Assembly: GCF_031846445.1 (NCBI RefSeq)
Contig: NZ_JAVRHR010000001.1
Coordinates: 310,001 to 374,000 of the forward strand
Reading direction: 5' to 3'
DNA: 64,000 nucleotides
Source: Croceitalea rosinachiae
Lineage (GTDB): Bacteria > Bacteroidota > Bacteroidia > Flavobacteriales > Flavobacteriaceae
The notes beneath the pieces are model-generated. The model had not been told where the DNA came from. It ran no database searches and was given only the letters and a program-made list of their open reading frames with translations. This document shows, piece by piece, positions 36,242 to 46,007 of the stretch (its first letter is position 1; every line of letters begins with the position of its first letter). Position numbers and translations under genes: made by a program.

Positions 36242-39200
36242 ATGTTTGCAAAAAACTTTGAAAAATGGGACACCATTTTTGGTTGGTCAGCTTTTTCCAT
36301 TGCATTGATTATCTATTTAATTACCGTTGAACCTACAGGCAGTTTTTGGGATGCCGGTGAATACATTACCACATCAGCAAAACTGCAGGTCGGTCACCCA
36401 CCAGGGGCCCCATTGCTACAAATGATAGGGGCATTCTTTTCTATGTTCGCTTTTGACAATACTCAAATAGCAAGAATGGTCAATACGGTATCCGTAGTCT
36501 CAAGTGCCTTTACCATTCTGTTCATGTTTTGGACGATTACCAACCTTTCCACAAAACTCATTTCTTCAAAATCTACTATTTCAAATAGTAAAGCTATCGC
36601 CATATTTGGTTCAGGACTTGTTGGTACAATGGCCTTTACCTTTTCCGATAGTTTTTGGTTCAATGCTGTTGAAACCGAAGTATATGCCATGGCAAGTTTG
36701 ATTATGGCGCTACTACTTTGGATGGGACTCAAATGGGTTGACAATTTAGACGAACCCAGAGGCAACAAATGGTTGCTGCTTATTTGCTTTGTAGTTGGCT
36801 TGACCTTCGGTATTCAATTTATGGGCTTTTTGGCCATACCCTCCATTGGATTGTTGTATTACTTCAAAAAGTATAAAAAAACTACCGTAAAGAACTTTCT
36901 AATTGCTAATGCTTTAGTCATTGGCATCCTAATGTTGGTATACAAGTTCTCTCTAACCTATGTGCTCAAACTTTTTGGTTGGAGCGAGGTATTCTTTATC
37001 AATCAGCTAGGTTTTCCATTTAACTCAGGCTCTATTATTATGGGGCTGATATTTATTGCCGTTTTTTATTTTGCACTTCGTTATACAAGAAAAAATAAGT
37101 ATCACACGGCCAATACCCTAGTCTTATGTTTTATGTTTTTAATCCTTGGTTTTTCTTCTTGGCTCATGCTACCCATTCGCGCCAATTCCCAGACCGTGGT
37201 CAATGAGAACAATCCTGAAGATGCACGTTCCTTATTGGCCTATTACAACAGAGAACAATACCCGGGCGTTGAAAGTCCGTTCTATGGCGCTTACTTCTCA
37301 AATACGTTTGCAGGACCAGGTGATGATATTGATGACAAACCAAAATATGAAAAAGACGAAAAGTTAGGCAAGTACGTTGTAGTCAATAATTATAAGGACG
37401 CGATGCAAGGCCCAAACAAGAAGCATGTAGGTATTTTGCCCCGACTGTGGAGCGAACAGCATGCCGAAAACTATATGCGCTATTTTGGTCGGTTAGAATT
37501 TAAGATAAAAGCGGAATATATTTCTAACAATGAGCTTCGGGATGCCGTAAACCAATTTAAACAGCTAGATTCAGCTGGTGAGATTGATACCGAACAATAC
37601 ATGGAGTTCTTGCGAAGTTTTGGTGATTATATCAATATAGAACCGCCAACATTAGGTCAAAACCTAAAGTACTTGTTTGAGTTTCAATTTGGGTATATGT
37701 ACATGCGTTACTTTATGTGGAATTTTGTCGGCAGACAAAATGATTTACAAGGTCGCTATGATAAGAACGGTCATTGGTTAAGTGGTATTAAAGCTATTGA
37801 TGCGCTCCGTTTGGGCAGTCAAGATAACTTACCTAGCGACGTTTTGAACAATAAAGCAAGAAACACCTATTTCTTTTTACCATTGCTATTGGGTATCATC
37901 GGAATTTTGTTCCAAATTTCAAAAAATCCTAAACAGTTCTGGGCACTTTTCGTCTTTTTTATGTTTACTGGTTTTGCAATTCAATTTTACACTAATCCTT
38001 ATATTTTTCAGCCTCGCGAACGCGATTATTCTTTGGTCGGTTCTTTTTACATTTTTGCTATTTGGATAGGTCTTGGTGTTTACGGACTCTTTGAGGAAGT
38101 CAAAAAACTATTGAAACCCAAACTGGCAGCACCTATTGTTACAGTGCTATGTTTGGCTGCCGTGCCTTTATTAATGGCTTTCCAAAACTGGGATGATCAT
38201 GACCGCTCTGGGCGCTTCACTGCAAAATCAACCGCTAAAGCTTATTTAGATTCTTGTCAAGAAGATGTTGGAGCCATTTTATTTACTATTGGTGATAATG
38301 ATACTTTTCCATTATGGTATGCACAAGATATTGAAGGTCATCGTACTGATGTGCGCATCGTTAACACCAGTCTTTTTGCTACAGATTGGTATATTGATCA
38401 AATGAAGCGAAAAGCATATGAAAGTGAGGCTATTCCTTCACAACTTATACACGACAATTACCGATATGGTTCAAGGGACGCTGTTTACTATCAAGGTATC
38501 ACTGAAAGTCGTTGGAACATTAAAGACTTTATGAATTGGATTGGAAGTGATAAACCACAGACCAAGTTCAAACACTTATTTGAAAAACAAGGTCGTGATA
38601 TCAGTGCATATCCTTCAAGTACACAAGAAATAGTCTATTATCCTACGAATAAAATTCGAATCCCAGTTAATAAGAAAAATGTTTTGGAAAGTGGATTGGT
38701 AAAACCAGAGGATGCTGATCTGATTTTAGATTATATTGATATTGACCTACCGGAAAGTGCCCTTCCAAAAAACCGAATATTAATGTTGGATGTTATTGCT
38801 AATAACGATTGGAAACGGCCTATCTATTTTTCAGGGGGAAGTTTTGACAAGGCAGAATATATTTGGATGAAAGAATATCTGCAGCTCGATGGTTTGGTTT
38901 ATAAATTAGTGCCTATTAAAACTGAAAATGAGAGCCCTTACGAAATGGGACGTATTGATTCAGATTTAATGTATGACATTGTCAAAAAATGGGAATGGGG
39001 AAATTCTTCAAGTTCTGACATTTACCATGATACCCAAACACGTTCACAAGGCTTATCGTTTAGAGGAAACCTAGCACGATTAATGGAACAACTCATTAAA
39101 GAAGAAGAAATCGACAAAGCAAAGAATATTATTGAAATTGTTATGACCCATATGCCTTTTGAACATTACGGCTTTTATACTTTTGTTGAGCCCTATGTAG

Positions 39201-39589
39201 ATGGTTATTATAAAGTTGGCGAGCAACAGAAAGCACGCGAACTTTTTGAAAAGCTCAAAAGAGTATATCAAGAGCGCTTATTATACTATTCAGGTGTGCC
39301 AAGGGATGAACAATATGAACAAATTGAAGCTATTTTGGGCGATATGGAAGCCTATCGCAGAAACATAGATATTTTAATTCGCAATGAAGATCGTGAACTA
39401 GCCGAAAAGGAAACCCTAATATTCAATGAATACATAGATAAATTCTCCAACTTTATCGGTGAAGAAGATCGAGAATATTTGAGTGAACCAAATGTTATTG
39501 ATCCTGACCTTCACGATTCTGTGTCGCTAGATAGTATGCCTTTAGACACGGTTCCTGTTGTTGAAGACAGTTTATTCGTCGAAGAATAA
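36242..39589 (+). CDS. DUF2723 membrane protein, predicted GT-C type glycosyltransferase
   Basis: Inner-membrane protein of 1115 residues. The N-terminal 320 residues hold multiple helices and the family opening EPTGSFWDAGEYITTSAKLQ with Asp/Glu in the first periplasmic loop, as in PMT-like GT-C enzymes. A second helix group lies near 540-660. Then comes a soluble domain with GDNDTFPLWYAQDIEGHRTD, the DUF2723 signature, and a TPR-like C-terminus. The family is linked with protein O-glycosylation in Bacteroidota, but the substrate is not readable here. I choose ATG 36242 over the TTG one codon upstream. It is preceded by tRNA-Gln in the opposite orientation and converges on a thioredoxin-fold gene. 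Confidence 0.85.
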   Translation: MFAKNFEKWDTIFGWSAFSIALIIYLITVEPTGSFWDAGEYITTSAKLQVGHPPGAPLLQMIGAFFSMFAFDNTQIARMVNTVSVVSSAFTILFMFWTITNLSTKLISSKSTISNSKAIAIFGSGLVGTMAFTFSDSFWFNAVETEVYAMASLIMALLLWMGLKWVDNLDEPRGNKWLLLICFVVGLTFGIQFMGFLAIPSIGLLYYFKKYKKTTVKNFLIANALVIGILMLVYKFSLTYVLKLFGWSEVFFINQLGFPFNSGSIIMGLIFIAVFYFALRYTRKNKYHTANTLVLCFMFLILGFSSWLMLPIRANSQTVVNENNPEDARSLLAYYNREQYPGVESPFYGAYFSNTFAGPGDDIDDKPKYEKDEKLGKYVVVNNYKDAMQGPNKKHVGILPRLWSEQHAENYMRYFGRLEFKIKAEYISNNELRDAVNQFKQLDSAGEIDTEQYMEFLRSFGDYINIEPPTLGQNLKYLFEFQFGYMYMRYFMWNFVGRQNDLQGRYDKNGHWLSGIKAIDALRLGSQDNLPSDVLNNKARNTYFFLPLLLGIIGILFQISKNPKQFWALFVFFMFTGFAIQFYTNPYIFQPRERDYSLVGSFYIFAIWIGLGVYGLFEEVKKLLKPKLAAPIVTVLCLAAVPLLMAFQNWDDHDRSGRFTAKSTAKAYLDSCQEDVGAILFTIGDNDTFPLWYAQDIEGHRTDVRIVNTSLFATDWYIDQMKRKAYESEAIPSQLIHDNYRYGSRDAVYYQGITESRWNIKDFMNWIGSDKPQTKFKHLFEKQGRDISAYPSSTQEIVYYPTNKIRIPVNKKNVLESGLVKPEDADLILDYIDIDLPESALPKNRILMLDVIANNDWKRPIYFSGGSFDKAEYIWMKEYLQLDGLVYKLVPIKTENESPYEMGRIDSDLMYDIVKKWEWGNSSSSDIYHDTQTRSQGLSFRGNLARLMEQLIKEEEIDKAKNIIEIVMTHMPFEHYGFYTFVEPYVDGYYKVGEQQKARELFEKLKRVYQERLLYYSGVPRDEQYEQIEAILGDMEAYRRNIDILIRNEDRELAEKETLIFNEYIDKFSNFIGEEDREYLSEPNVIDPDLHDSVSLDSMPLDTVPVVEDSLFVEE

Positions 39590-39654
39590 AAACCAGTTTC
39601 AGGGTAATAATTATCAAAAGTGATAAATCACATTATCTGGATGGGAGCCAAATA

Positions 39655-39951
39655 CTAGGTATATTCGTTAAGAATACCGATTAAGGTATTAGCATCTTGC
39701 TCTCCGCTTTGACGCCAAACCATTTCTCCTTTTTTGTAAATCATTAGGGTAGGCAAGCCCTTGATTCGCAGGGCTTGAGAAAGCTCTTTGTTTTTGTCAA
39801 CATCAATTTTAATGACCTTGCCTTTGTCGCCAAGTGCTGCGGCTACATCTCTTAACACAGCATGCATTGAAGTTGATTGTTCGTTCCAGTCCGCATAGAA
39901 GTCTAACAATACTGGAATGGTTAAGTCAATAAGTTCGCCAAATTTCGACAT
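39655..39951 (-). CDS. Thioredoxin-fold protein lacking the redox cysteines
   Basis: A 98-residue cytoplasmic protein with the thioredoxin fold: LLDFYADW (residues 15-22), IDVDKNKELSQALRIKGLPTLMIYKKGE with the cis-proline, and a C-terminal helix. Where thioredoxins have WCGPC, this protein has WNEQST (22-27) and no Cys at all. It therefore cannot act as a dithiol reductase and may be a chaperone-like or binding protein. No frameshift is seen and the rest is well kept, arguing against a pseudogene. Start ATG at 39951. A TACTTTTG box on the minus strand lies 24 bases upstream. Confidence 0.85.
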   Translation of the reverse strand: MSKFGELIDLTIPVLLDFYADWNEQSTSMHAVLRDVAAALGDKGKVIKIDVDKNKELSQALRIKGLPTLMIYKKGEMVWRQSGEQDANTLIGILNEYT

Positions 39952-39974
39952 TGTAAATAGGTTATTTTACATGT

Positions 39975-40009
39975 CAAAAGTAAGAAAAAATGTTAAAGTA
40001 ATACATCAA
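39975..40009 (-). promoter_or_regulatory. Candidate promoter of the thioredoxin-fold gene
   Basis: Minus-strand TACTTTTG (39982-39975) fits TAnnTTTG; a TTG lies 24 bases further upstream, slightly beyond usual spacing. Confidence 0.4.
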
Positions 40010-40042
40010 GTCAAGCCTTTACACAACTGATTTGGGTTAAAT

Positions 40043-41278
40043 TCACGTTAAACCTTTCTTTTTTAAGGTAATGACTGAAATTTCTGGCCAGATTCCAACA
40101 CGTCCCGGATAACCTATAAAACCAAACCCGCGGTTAACGTTTATGTATTGGTCCATTTCTTTATAAATTCCTGCCCAATATTTATAACGCCATTTTACAG
40201 GACTCCATTTAATCCATCCAGGAATTTCTACCCCAAACTGCATCCCATGTGTATGCCCACTTAAAGTCAAATGAAAATGGTAATCATCATTGACAACGAC
40301 ATCTTCCCAATGCGATGGGTCGTGACTCATTAAAATTTTAAAGTCTTCTTTTGCAATCCCGACTTTTGCACGTTCTAGGTCTCCAGCTTTTTTAAAACCC
40401 CCTCTACCCCAATTTTCAACTCCAACCAAGGCAATTTTCTGCCCATTACGCTCCAAATAACGATGCGAATCAAGAATCAAGTCAAAGCCAATCTCTTTTT
40501 GCAAGTTTTTTAAATCAATCAGATTCTGTGCTTTTGCTGCTTCACTTTCCCACTGCGTGTAATCGCCATAATCATGATTTCCTAATATAGAGAAAACACC
40601 ATCCTTAGCCTCTAATTTGGAGAAAACACCTTTCCAAGGCTCCATTTCAATAGCCTTATCATTGACTAAATCTCCAGTAAACAAAATGACATCACTTTGT
40701 TGCTTATTAACCAAATCAATACCATAGGTTACTTTTTCGTGATTGTCAAAACTACCGCTGTGCACATCGGAGATTTGTGTTATTTGATAACCATTAAAGG
40801 CCTCTGGCAAGTCATCAAATTCCAACTCATATTTGAGCACCTTATAATTGTATTTTCCCTTATACATTCCATACAGCAAGGCACCAAAGGGCAGGGCCGC
40901 TATGCCCAATCCAATAGCACTAATAAATTTCCTTCTTGAAGGAAAGTATTTAGTATTGCTTTCAGATAGACCTACTACTTTATGATATCCTAAAGTAAAA
41001 AGTCTCACCACGTCTTCTAATAACAAGAAAAAACCTAAAAACAGTGCTAGCAGAAAGAATGAAAAAAATATACCTCCAGCAATTGAAATGGCCCCTCGCA
41101 CTCCATCACCTGGCGCATAATTAAGTACCCTGATGACCAAGTTTATCCATGCAGAAAAGAATAGAACAGCATATAAAATTTGAACCCAAGAGCTCTTAAA
41201 TAAGGTTTTGTAGCCCTGAAAACCATAAATTGCTAAGATGATATACAGAATAGAAAGAATGGTGAGAAACCGAGCCAT
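40043..41278 (-). CDS. Membrane-anchored metallophosphoesterase
   Basis: Calcineurin-like phosphoesterase of 411 residues. Four hydrophobic segments occupy about residues 1-95 and a fifth lies near 115-135. The catalytic domain (about 150-400) carries the full metal-binding set: QISDVHSGSF, LFTGDLVND, LGNHDYGDY, ILMSHDPSHW and LSGHTHGMQFG. Relatives (YaeI type) act on phosphodiester bonds in lipids or nucleotides; the substrate here is unknown. The active site probably faces the periplasm, by inference from topology. Start ATG at 41278. It lies 58 bases downstream of cutC on the same strand. Confidence 0.9.
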   Translation of the reverse strand: MARFLTILSILYIILAIYGFQGYKTLFKSSWVQILYAVLFFSAWINLVIRVLNYAPGDGVRGAISIAGGIFFSFFLLALFLGFFLLLEDVVRLFTLGYHKVVGLSESNTKYFPSRRKFISAIGLGIAALPFGALLYGMYKGKYNYKVLKYELEFDDLPEAFNGYQITQISDVHSGSFDNHEKVTYGIDLVNKQQSDVILFTGDLVNDKAIEMEPWKGVFSKLEAKDGVFSILGNHDYGDYTQWESEAAKAQNLIDLKNLQKEIGFDLILDSHRYLERNGQKIALVGVENWGRGGFKKAGDLERAKVGIAKEDFKILMSHDPSHWEDVVVNDDYHFHLTLSGHTHGMQFGVEIPGWIKWSPVKWRYKYWAGIYKEMDQYINVNRGFGFIGYPGRVGIWPEISVITLKKKGLT

Positions 41279-41336
41279 AACTAATTTTTTGTAAAGGTAT
41301 TTGTTTAAAGTGACAAGTAATTTTTACTTATCATCA

Positions 41337-42059
41337 TCATTTAATTACTTGAACTATCTGACGAACAATACGATCATTTGTTACGGCTATTTCATTTTCT
41401 ACCAAATGCCTTTGAGAATTCATAGAAATTTTATCTTGAATAGCGACTTCATTCGTAAATGTGGTCCCCGAGCAATGTATAGCTTTAAAACCTGCTTCTT
41501 TAAAATTCATTACATTTTCAAAGTTAACCCCACTTCCAGGCATTATCGTAACGGAAGTCGACCAATCATTTAATTCTTTTAAGTGCTCCAATCCTTTTTC
41601 AGCGGTTAGCTGGGCACCTGATGTAAGTATCGTATCTACCCCTATTTCCTCTAACATTTCTAGGGCTTTTTGCTGATTAGGAATCCAGTCGAAAGCCCGG
41701 TGAAATGTAAAATGGAATGACTTTGTTTTTTCAACCAATTGTCTTGTCTTATGTATATCCAAAAGATTATTTGCATTTAGTGCTCCAGAAACAATCCCAT
41801 CAATTCCTATTTCTTTACAAACCTCAATATTGCTAAGTAAAACTTCAAACTCAGTATCTGAATAGGTAAAATGGCCGCTACGGGGTCGAAGCAAAACATG
41901 TATTGGAATTTCTAATCTTTGTTTTACCAATTTAATTAAACCATATGAAGGGGTTATACCGCCAACACCCAATTCAGAACATAGTTCAATTCGATCAGCA
42001 CCGGCCTTTTCGGCGTTCAGCGCAGATTCTAGTGAATTACAACAAACTTCAAGAAGCAT
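41337..42059 (-). CDS. cutC: CutC family protein
   Basis: A 240-residue TIM-barrel protein of the CutC family (LLEVCCNSLESALNAEKAGADRIELC at the N-terminus, HVLLRPRSGHF near 55, FHRAFDW near 125, IMPGSGVN near 185). The name comes from copper homeostasis genetics in E. coli, where the evidence for a direct copper role is weak; the enzymatic function is unproven. It starts 41 bases from a divergent asparaginase-like gene, with a 16-bp perfect palindrome midway between the two starts. Confidence 0.92.
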   Translation of the reverse strand: MLLEVCCNSLESALNAEKAGADRIELCSELGVGGITPSYGLIKLVKQRLEIPIHVLLRPRSGHFTYSDTEFEVLLSNIEVCKEIGIDGIVSGALNANNLLDIHKTRQLVEKTKSFHFTFHRAFDWIPNQQKALEMLEEIGVDTILTSGAQLTAEKGLEHLKELNDWSTSVTIMPGSGVNFENVMNFKEAGFKAIHCSGTTFTNEVAIQDKISMNSQRHLVENEIAVTNDRIVRQIVQVIK

Positions 42060-42068
42060 ATTATTATA

Positions 42069-42084
42069 TTTAATCTAGATTAAA
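42069..42084. promoter_or_regulatory. 16-bp perfect palindrome between divergent cutC and asparaginase genes
   Basis: TTTAATCTAGATTAAA is fully self-complementary and sits 9 bases from the cutC start and 16 bases from the asparaginase start. Position and symmetry suggest an operator for a dimeric regulator of both genes. Confidence 0.4.
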
Positions 42085-42100
42085 ATTAAACAACCCATCC

Positions 42101-43090
42101 ATGCAAAGACGAAATTTCCTCAAAAAATCGGGACTTACTACGGTAGGGCTTCTTTCAGCTCCTGTTCTCACTTCATGTAAAACAGAAGATAGAAAAGAGG
42201 TTAGCACTATTGTTCAAGCCTCATTAAAACCAATTGTAATTGCCACGTGGAATGTTCCCAATTCTACTGCCAAAGCATGGCAGGTTTTAGAAAAAGGCGG
42301 AAACGCCCTTGATGCCGTGGAAGCTGGCGTCAAAATGGAAGAAGCGGATGTCAATAACCAATCCGTAGGTAAAGGTGGACGACCAGACCGTGATGGCAAC
42401 GTTACCTTAGATGCCTGTATTATGGACTCCAAAGGAAATTGTGGCGCCGTTGTTTACATGCAAAATATCACTCATGCCGTTTCAGTAGCTCGTAAGGTAA
42501 TGGAAGACACTCCTCATGTGATGCTGGCAGGAAAAGGAGCGGAGCAGTTTGCTTATGAAAAAGGTTTTCCCAAAGAAAATCTATTGACCGAAAAATCAAA
42601 AACTGAGTGGCTGGAATGGAAAAAAGAAGCTAAGTATGCTCCTGTTATCAATATTGAAAATCATGATACTATTGGCATGTTGGCAATTGATGAAAATGGA
42701 GATATTTCTGGCGCCTGCACAACCAGTGGAATGGCCTATAAAATGGCTGGACGTGTCGGTGATTCTCCAGTTATTGGCTCTGGTCTTTTTGTGGACAATG
42801 AAATTGGAGGCGCTACGGCAACAGGCCAAGGAGAAGAAATTGTTAAAACAGTGGGTAGTTTTTTGGTTGTAGAATTGATTCGGCAGGGTCGATCGCCACA
42901 AGAGGCTTGTAAAGAGGCAGTCAATCGTATCATCAAAAATGACCCCAATTATAAAGATATTCAAGTGGGATATATCGCAATCAATAAAAATGGAGAAACT
43001 GGCGGGTATTGTATCCATCCAGGGTTTAGTTATCGTGTATATTCTGAAAAAGGACATGATAATATAGAATCAAATTCCTACCTTTCATAA
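42101..43090 (+). CDS. N4-(beta-N-acetylglucosaminyl)-L-asparaginase-like Ntn hydrolase, Tat-exported
   Basis: A 329-residue member of the glycosylasparaginase/isoaspartyl peptidase family, which self-cleaves before a catalytic Thr. That Thr is visible in NHDTIGMLAID (near residue 190), followed by GACTTSGMAYKMAGRVGDSP, which lines the substrate pocket. The N-terminal half contains EKGGNALDAVEAGV and GGRPDRDGNVTLDA. A twin-arginine signal with lipobox-like end (MQRRNFLKKSGLTTVG, then LTSCK) indicates export, possibly as a lipoprotein. It would release Asp from N-linked GlcNAc-Asn, a catabolic step on glycoproteins. It is followed by polA at 28 bases. Confidence 0.9.
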   Translation: MQRRNFLKKSGLTTVGLLSAPVLTSCKTEDRKEVSTIVQASLKPIVIATWNVPNSTAKAWQVLEKGGNALDAVEAGVKMEEADVNNQSVGKGGRPDRDGNVTLDACIMDSKGNCGAVVYMQNITHAVSVARKVMEDTPHVMLAGKGAEQFAYEKGFPKENLLTEKSKTEWLEWKKEAKYAPVINIENHDTIGMLAIDENGDISGACTTSGMAYKMAGRVGDSPVIGSGLFVDNEIGGATATGQGEEIVKTVGSFLVVELIRQGRSPQEACKEAVNRIIKNDPNYKDIQVGYIAINKNGETGGYCIHPGFSYRVYSEKGHDNIESNSYLS

Positions 43091-43118
43091 CCCTATTTTT
43101 ATTTCAAATTTTTAGATA

Positions 43119-45953
43119 ATGCCTGACCAAAAAAGACTTTTTCTTCTTGACGCCTATGCTTTAATTTTTCGTGGTTATTATGCGTTGATAAAAAATCCTC
43201 GAATCAATTCTAAAGGCATGGATACAAGTGCCATCATGGGTTTTGTAAATTCTCTTTTTGATGTCATCAAGCGTGAGAATCCAGATTATTTAGCTGTAGC
43301 TTTTGACAAAGGAGGTAGTGTGGAGCGCACGGAGCTTTTTGAGGAGTATAAAGCCAATAGAGACGAAACACCTGATGCCATAAAAATTGCAGTGCCTTAT
43401 ATTCAAGACATTTTAAAGGCATTAAAAATTCCAATTGTAGAATTGCCTGGCTACGAAGCGGATGATTTAATTGGCACGATTGCAAAACAGGCCGAAAAAG
43501 AAAATTACAAGGTCTTTATGGTGACCCCTGACAAAGATTTTGGACAATTGGTCTCAGAAAATATTTTCATGTATCGCCCTGCTCGTATGGGTAATGGTAT
43601 TGAAATATGGGGTATTCCCGAAATCCAAAAACGCTTTGGCGTAGAGCGACCTGAGCAAGTAATTGACTATTTAGGCATGATGGGTGATGCCAGTGATAAT
43701 ATTCCTGGACTACCAGGGGTTGGCGATAAAACTGCCAAAAAATTCTTGGAGCAATTTGGCGATATGGAAGGACTTTTAGCCAATACCGACCAGCTTAAGG
43801 GAAAAATGAAAGAAAAGGTAGAAGAAAATGCTGAGCTGGGCCGGTTATCACGAAAGCTAGCAGAAATCAAGCTAGATTGTGATGTTACTTTTAAAGCCGA
43901 TGATTATGAAATGTGTGAGCCAGATTCTGCTAAAGTTCAAGAGATTTTTGAAGAACTTGAATTTAGAAGATTAAAAGAACAGTTTATCAAAATATTTTCT
44001 GAAGAAGTTGAGGTTTCATCAGAAGAAACTGTTAGACAAGCTCCGAAGAAAGAATCTAGTGCGGCCGGTAGCGGCCAATTCTCGTTATTTGGCGGTGACC
44101 CTTCTGAGGCTCCTTCAACGATTAAAGATGTAAATAGTAGAAATAAAATCGGCGAAGTTTCACATTTCTATCAGCTTATTCAACCAGGCTTGGCAACAGA
44201 ATTATTTCTCAAAAAACTGATGCAACAATCATCGGTCTGTTTTGATACAGAAACCACTTCCATAAATCCTTTGAAAGCAGAACTGGTCGGTATTGCTTTT
44301 AGTTGGGAAGCTGGAAAGGGTTTTTATATCCCTTTTCCGGAAGAAAAAGATAAGGCAACCGAATTGATTGAACTGCTCCGCCCCTTCTTTGCATCAGAAA
44401 CCATAGAAAAAATTGGTCAAAACCTAAAGTATGACGTCAAGGTCATGCAGAATCATGGCATTCTGGTAAAAGGCAAACTTTTTGATACCATGTTGGCACA
44501 TTATCTTATCAACCCAGATATGCGCCATAATATGGATGTACTATCAGAAACATACTTGAATTATACCCCAGTTTCTATAACTGAACTTATTGGCAAAAAA
44601 GGAAAGAACCAATTGAGTATTCGCGATGTTCCATTAGAAAAACAAACGGAATATGCCGTTGAAGACGCTGATGTAACCTGGCAACTGGCAAAACATTTTA
44701 GACCAGAACTTGCTGAAGCAAAAACAGAGAAATTGTTTGAAGATATTGAAGTGCCTTTACTACGCGTTTTAGCAGACATGGAAACTGAAGGAATAAACCT
44801 GGATAAAGAGTTTCTAAACTCCCTTTCGGAAGATTTAGAAAGCGATATTAAAAACCTTGAACAGGGTATTTATGATGCCGCAGGTACAACTTTCAACATT
44901 GGTTCTCCAAAACAATTAGGTGAAATTCTTTTTGATAAAATGAAGCTCGTAGATAAACCCAAAAAGACAAAAACAGGACAATATTCCACCGCGGAAGATG
45001 TGCTGTCTTATTTGGCCAAAGATCATGATATCATTCAAAATGTTCTGAACTATCGTGGTCTTACAAAACTTAAAAGCACTTATGTTGATGCCTTGCCAGA
45101 GCAGATTGAGACTAAATCTGGTCGTGTACATACCGATTATATGCAAACCGTTGCAGCTACAGGCAGATTGAGCAGTAACAATCCCAATTTGCAAAACATC
45201 CCAATACGAACCGAACGCGGGCGACAGGTTAGAAAAGCATTTGTACCGCGAGATGAAAATTATGTATTATTGGCGGCTGATTATTCTCAAATAGAATTGC
45301 GGATCATTGCAGCCTTAAGCGAAGAAGATACCATGATTGAGGCATTTAAAAACGGAATGGACATTCATGCTTCTACTGCTTCAAAAGTATTTAATGTGCC
45401 TATAGAAGAAGTTACACGAGAGCAACGGAGCAATGCAAAAACGGTGAATTTCGGAATCATTTATGGTGTTTCGGCCTTTGGATTGAGCAATCAAACCGAT
45501 TTAACCCGAGCGGAATCCAAGGAGCTTATTGAAACCTATTACAAAACATATCCAAAGCTTCGTAACTATATGAGCGAGCAAGTAGATTTTGCTCGTGATA
45601 ATGGTTATGTTCAGACCGTTTTAGGGCGTCGTAGATATTTAAAGGATATCAATGCAGGAAACCAAGTGGTACGTGGGGCAGCAGAACGAAACGCTGTAAA
45701 CGCCCCCATACAAGGAAGTGCTGCGGATATCATTAAAATTGCAATGATAAACATCCATAAAAAATTAGCTGAGGGTGATTATAAAACCAAAATGTTACTA
45801 CAAGTACATGATGAACTGGTTTTTGATTGCTACAAGCCCGAATTAGAAGAAATGAAACACCTTATCAAGTCTGAAATGGAAAACGCTTATAAAATGGCCG
45901 TTCCTTTAGATGTTGAAGTTGGGGTTGGCGAAAATTGGCTAGAGGCACATTAA
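43119..45953 (+). CDS. polA: DNA polymerase I
   Basis: Repair and Okazaki-fragment-processing polymerase of 944 residues. The 5'-3' exonuclease domain covers about 1-290 (LLDAYALIFRGYYAL, GYEADDLIGTIAK). The 3'-5' proofreading domain (about 350-540) keeps its acidic motifs: CFDTETTSINPL, IGQNLKYDVKVM and YAVEDADVTWQL. The polymerase domain has motif A AADYSQIELRIIA, motif B RSNAKTVNFGIIYGVSAFG and motif C LLQVHDELVFDC. Proofreading therefore looks intact, unlike in several other phyla. The ribose-selecting position is Phe (VNFGIIYG), as in E. coli. Start ATG at 43119; ends before a hairpin terminator. Confidence 0.98.
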   Translation: MPDQKRLFLLDAYALIFRGYYALIKNPRINSKGMDTSAIMGFVNSLFDVIKRENPDYLAVAFDKGGSVERTELFEEYKANRDETPDAIKIAVPYIQDILKALKIPIVELPGYEADDLIGTIAKQAEKENYKVFMVTPDKDFGQLVSENIFMYRPARMGNGIEIWGIPEIQKRFGVERPEQVIDYLGMMGDASDNIPGLPGVGDKTAKKFLEQFGDMEGLLANTDQLKGKMKEKVEENAELGRLSRKLAEIKLDCDVTFKADDYEMCEPDSAKVQEIFEELEFRRLKEQFIKIFSEEVEVSSEETVRQAPKKESSAAGSGQFSLFGGDPSEAPSTIKDVNSRNKIGEVSHFYQLIQPGLATELFLKKLMQQSSVCFDTETTSINPLKAELVGIAFSWEAGKGFYIPFPEEKDKATELIELLRPFFASETIEKIGQNLKYDVKVMQNHGILVKGKLFDTMLAHYLINPDMRHNMDVLSETYLNYTPVSITELIGKKGKNQLSIRDVPLEKQTEYAVEDADVTWQLAKHFRPELAEAKTEKLFEDIEVPLLRVLADMETEGINLDKEFLNSLSEDLESDIKNLEQGIYDAAGTTFNIGSPKQLGEILFDKMKLVDKPKKTKTGQYSTAEDVLSYLAKDHDIIQNVLNYRGLTKLKSTYVDALPEQIETKSGRVHTDYMQTVAATGRLSSNNPNLQNIPIRTERGRQVRKAFVPRDENYVLLAADYSQIELRIIAALSEEDTMIEAFKNGMDIHASTASKVFNVPIEEVTREQRSNAKTVNFGIIYGVSAFGLSNQTDLTRAESKELIETYYKTYPKLRNYMSEQVDFARDNGYVQTVLGRRRYLKDINAGNQVVRGAAERNAVNAPIQGSAADIIKIAMINIHKKLAEGDYKTKMLLQVHDELVFDCYKPELEEMKHLIKSEMENAYKMAVPLDVEVGVGENWLEAH

Positions 45954-45960
45954 AATCAAA

Positions 45961-45984
45961 AAAGGCACCTTACCAGGTGCCTTT
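45961..45984. terminator. Bidirectional terminator between polA and a small minus-strand gene
   Basis: Perfect 10-bp stem AAAGGCACCT / AGGTGCCTTT with loop TACC, 8 bases after the polA stop. The stronger U-tract is on the minus strand (TTTTTTGATTTT), which suits the convergent 56-residue gene. Confidence 0.78.
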
Positions 45985-46007
45985 CATATACAATTGTTCG
46001 TTTTTTG

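Noticed and set aside
42596..43057. Minus-strand open frame of 153 codons
   Set aside because: Fully antisense to the glycosylasparaginase-like gene, whose catalytic motifs are clear on the plus strand.
43119..45953. Possible loss of polA proofreading
   Set aside because: The acidic exonuclease residues are present in all three motifs (DTETT, NLKYD, YAVEDAD).
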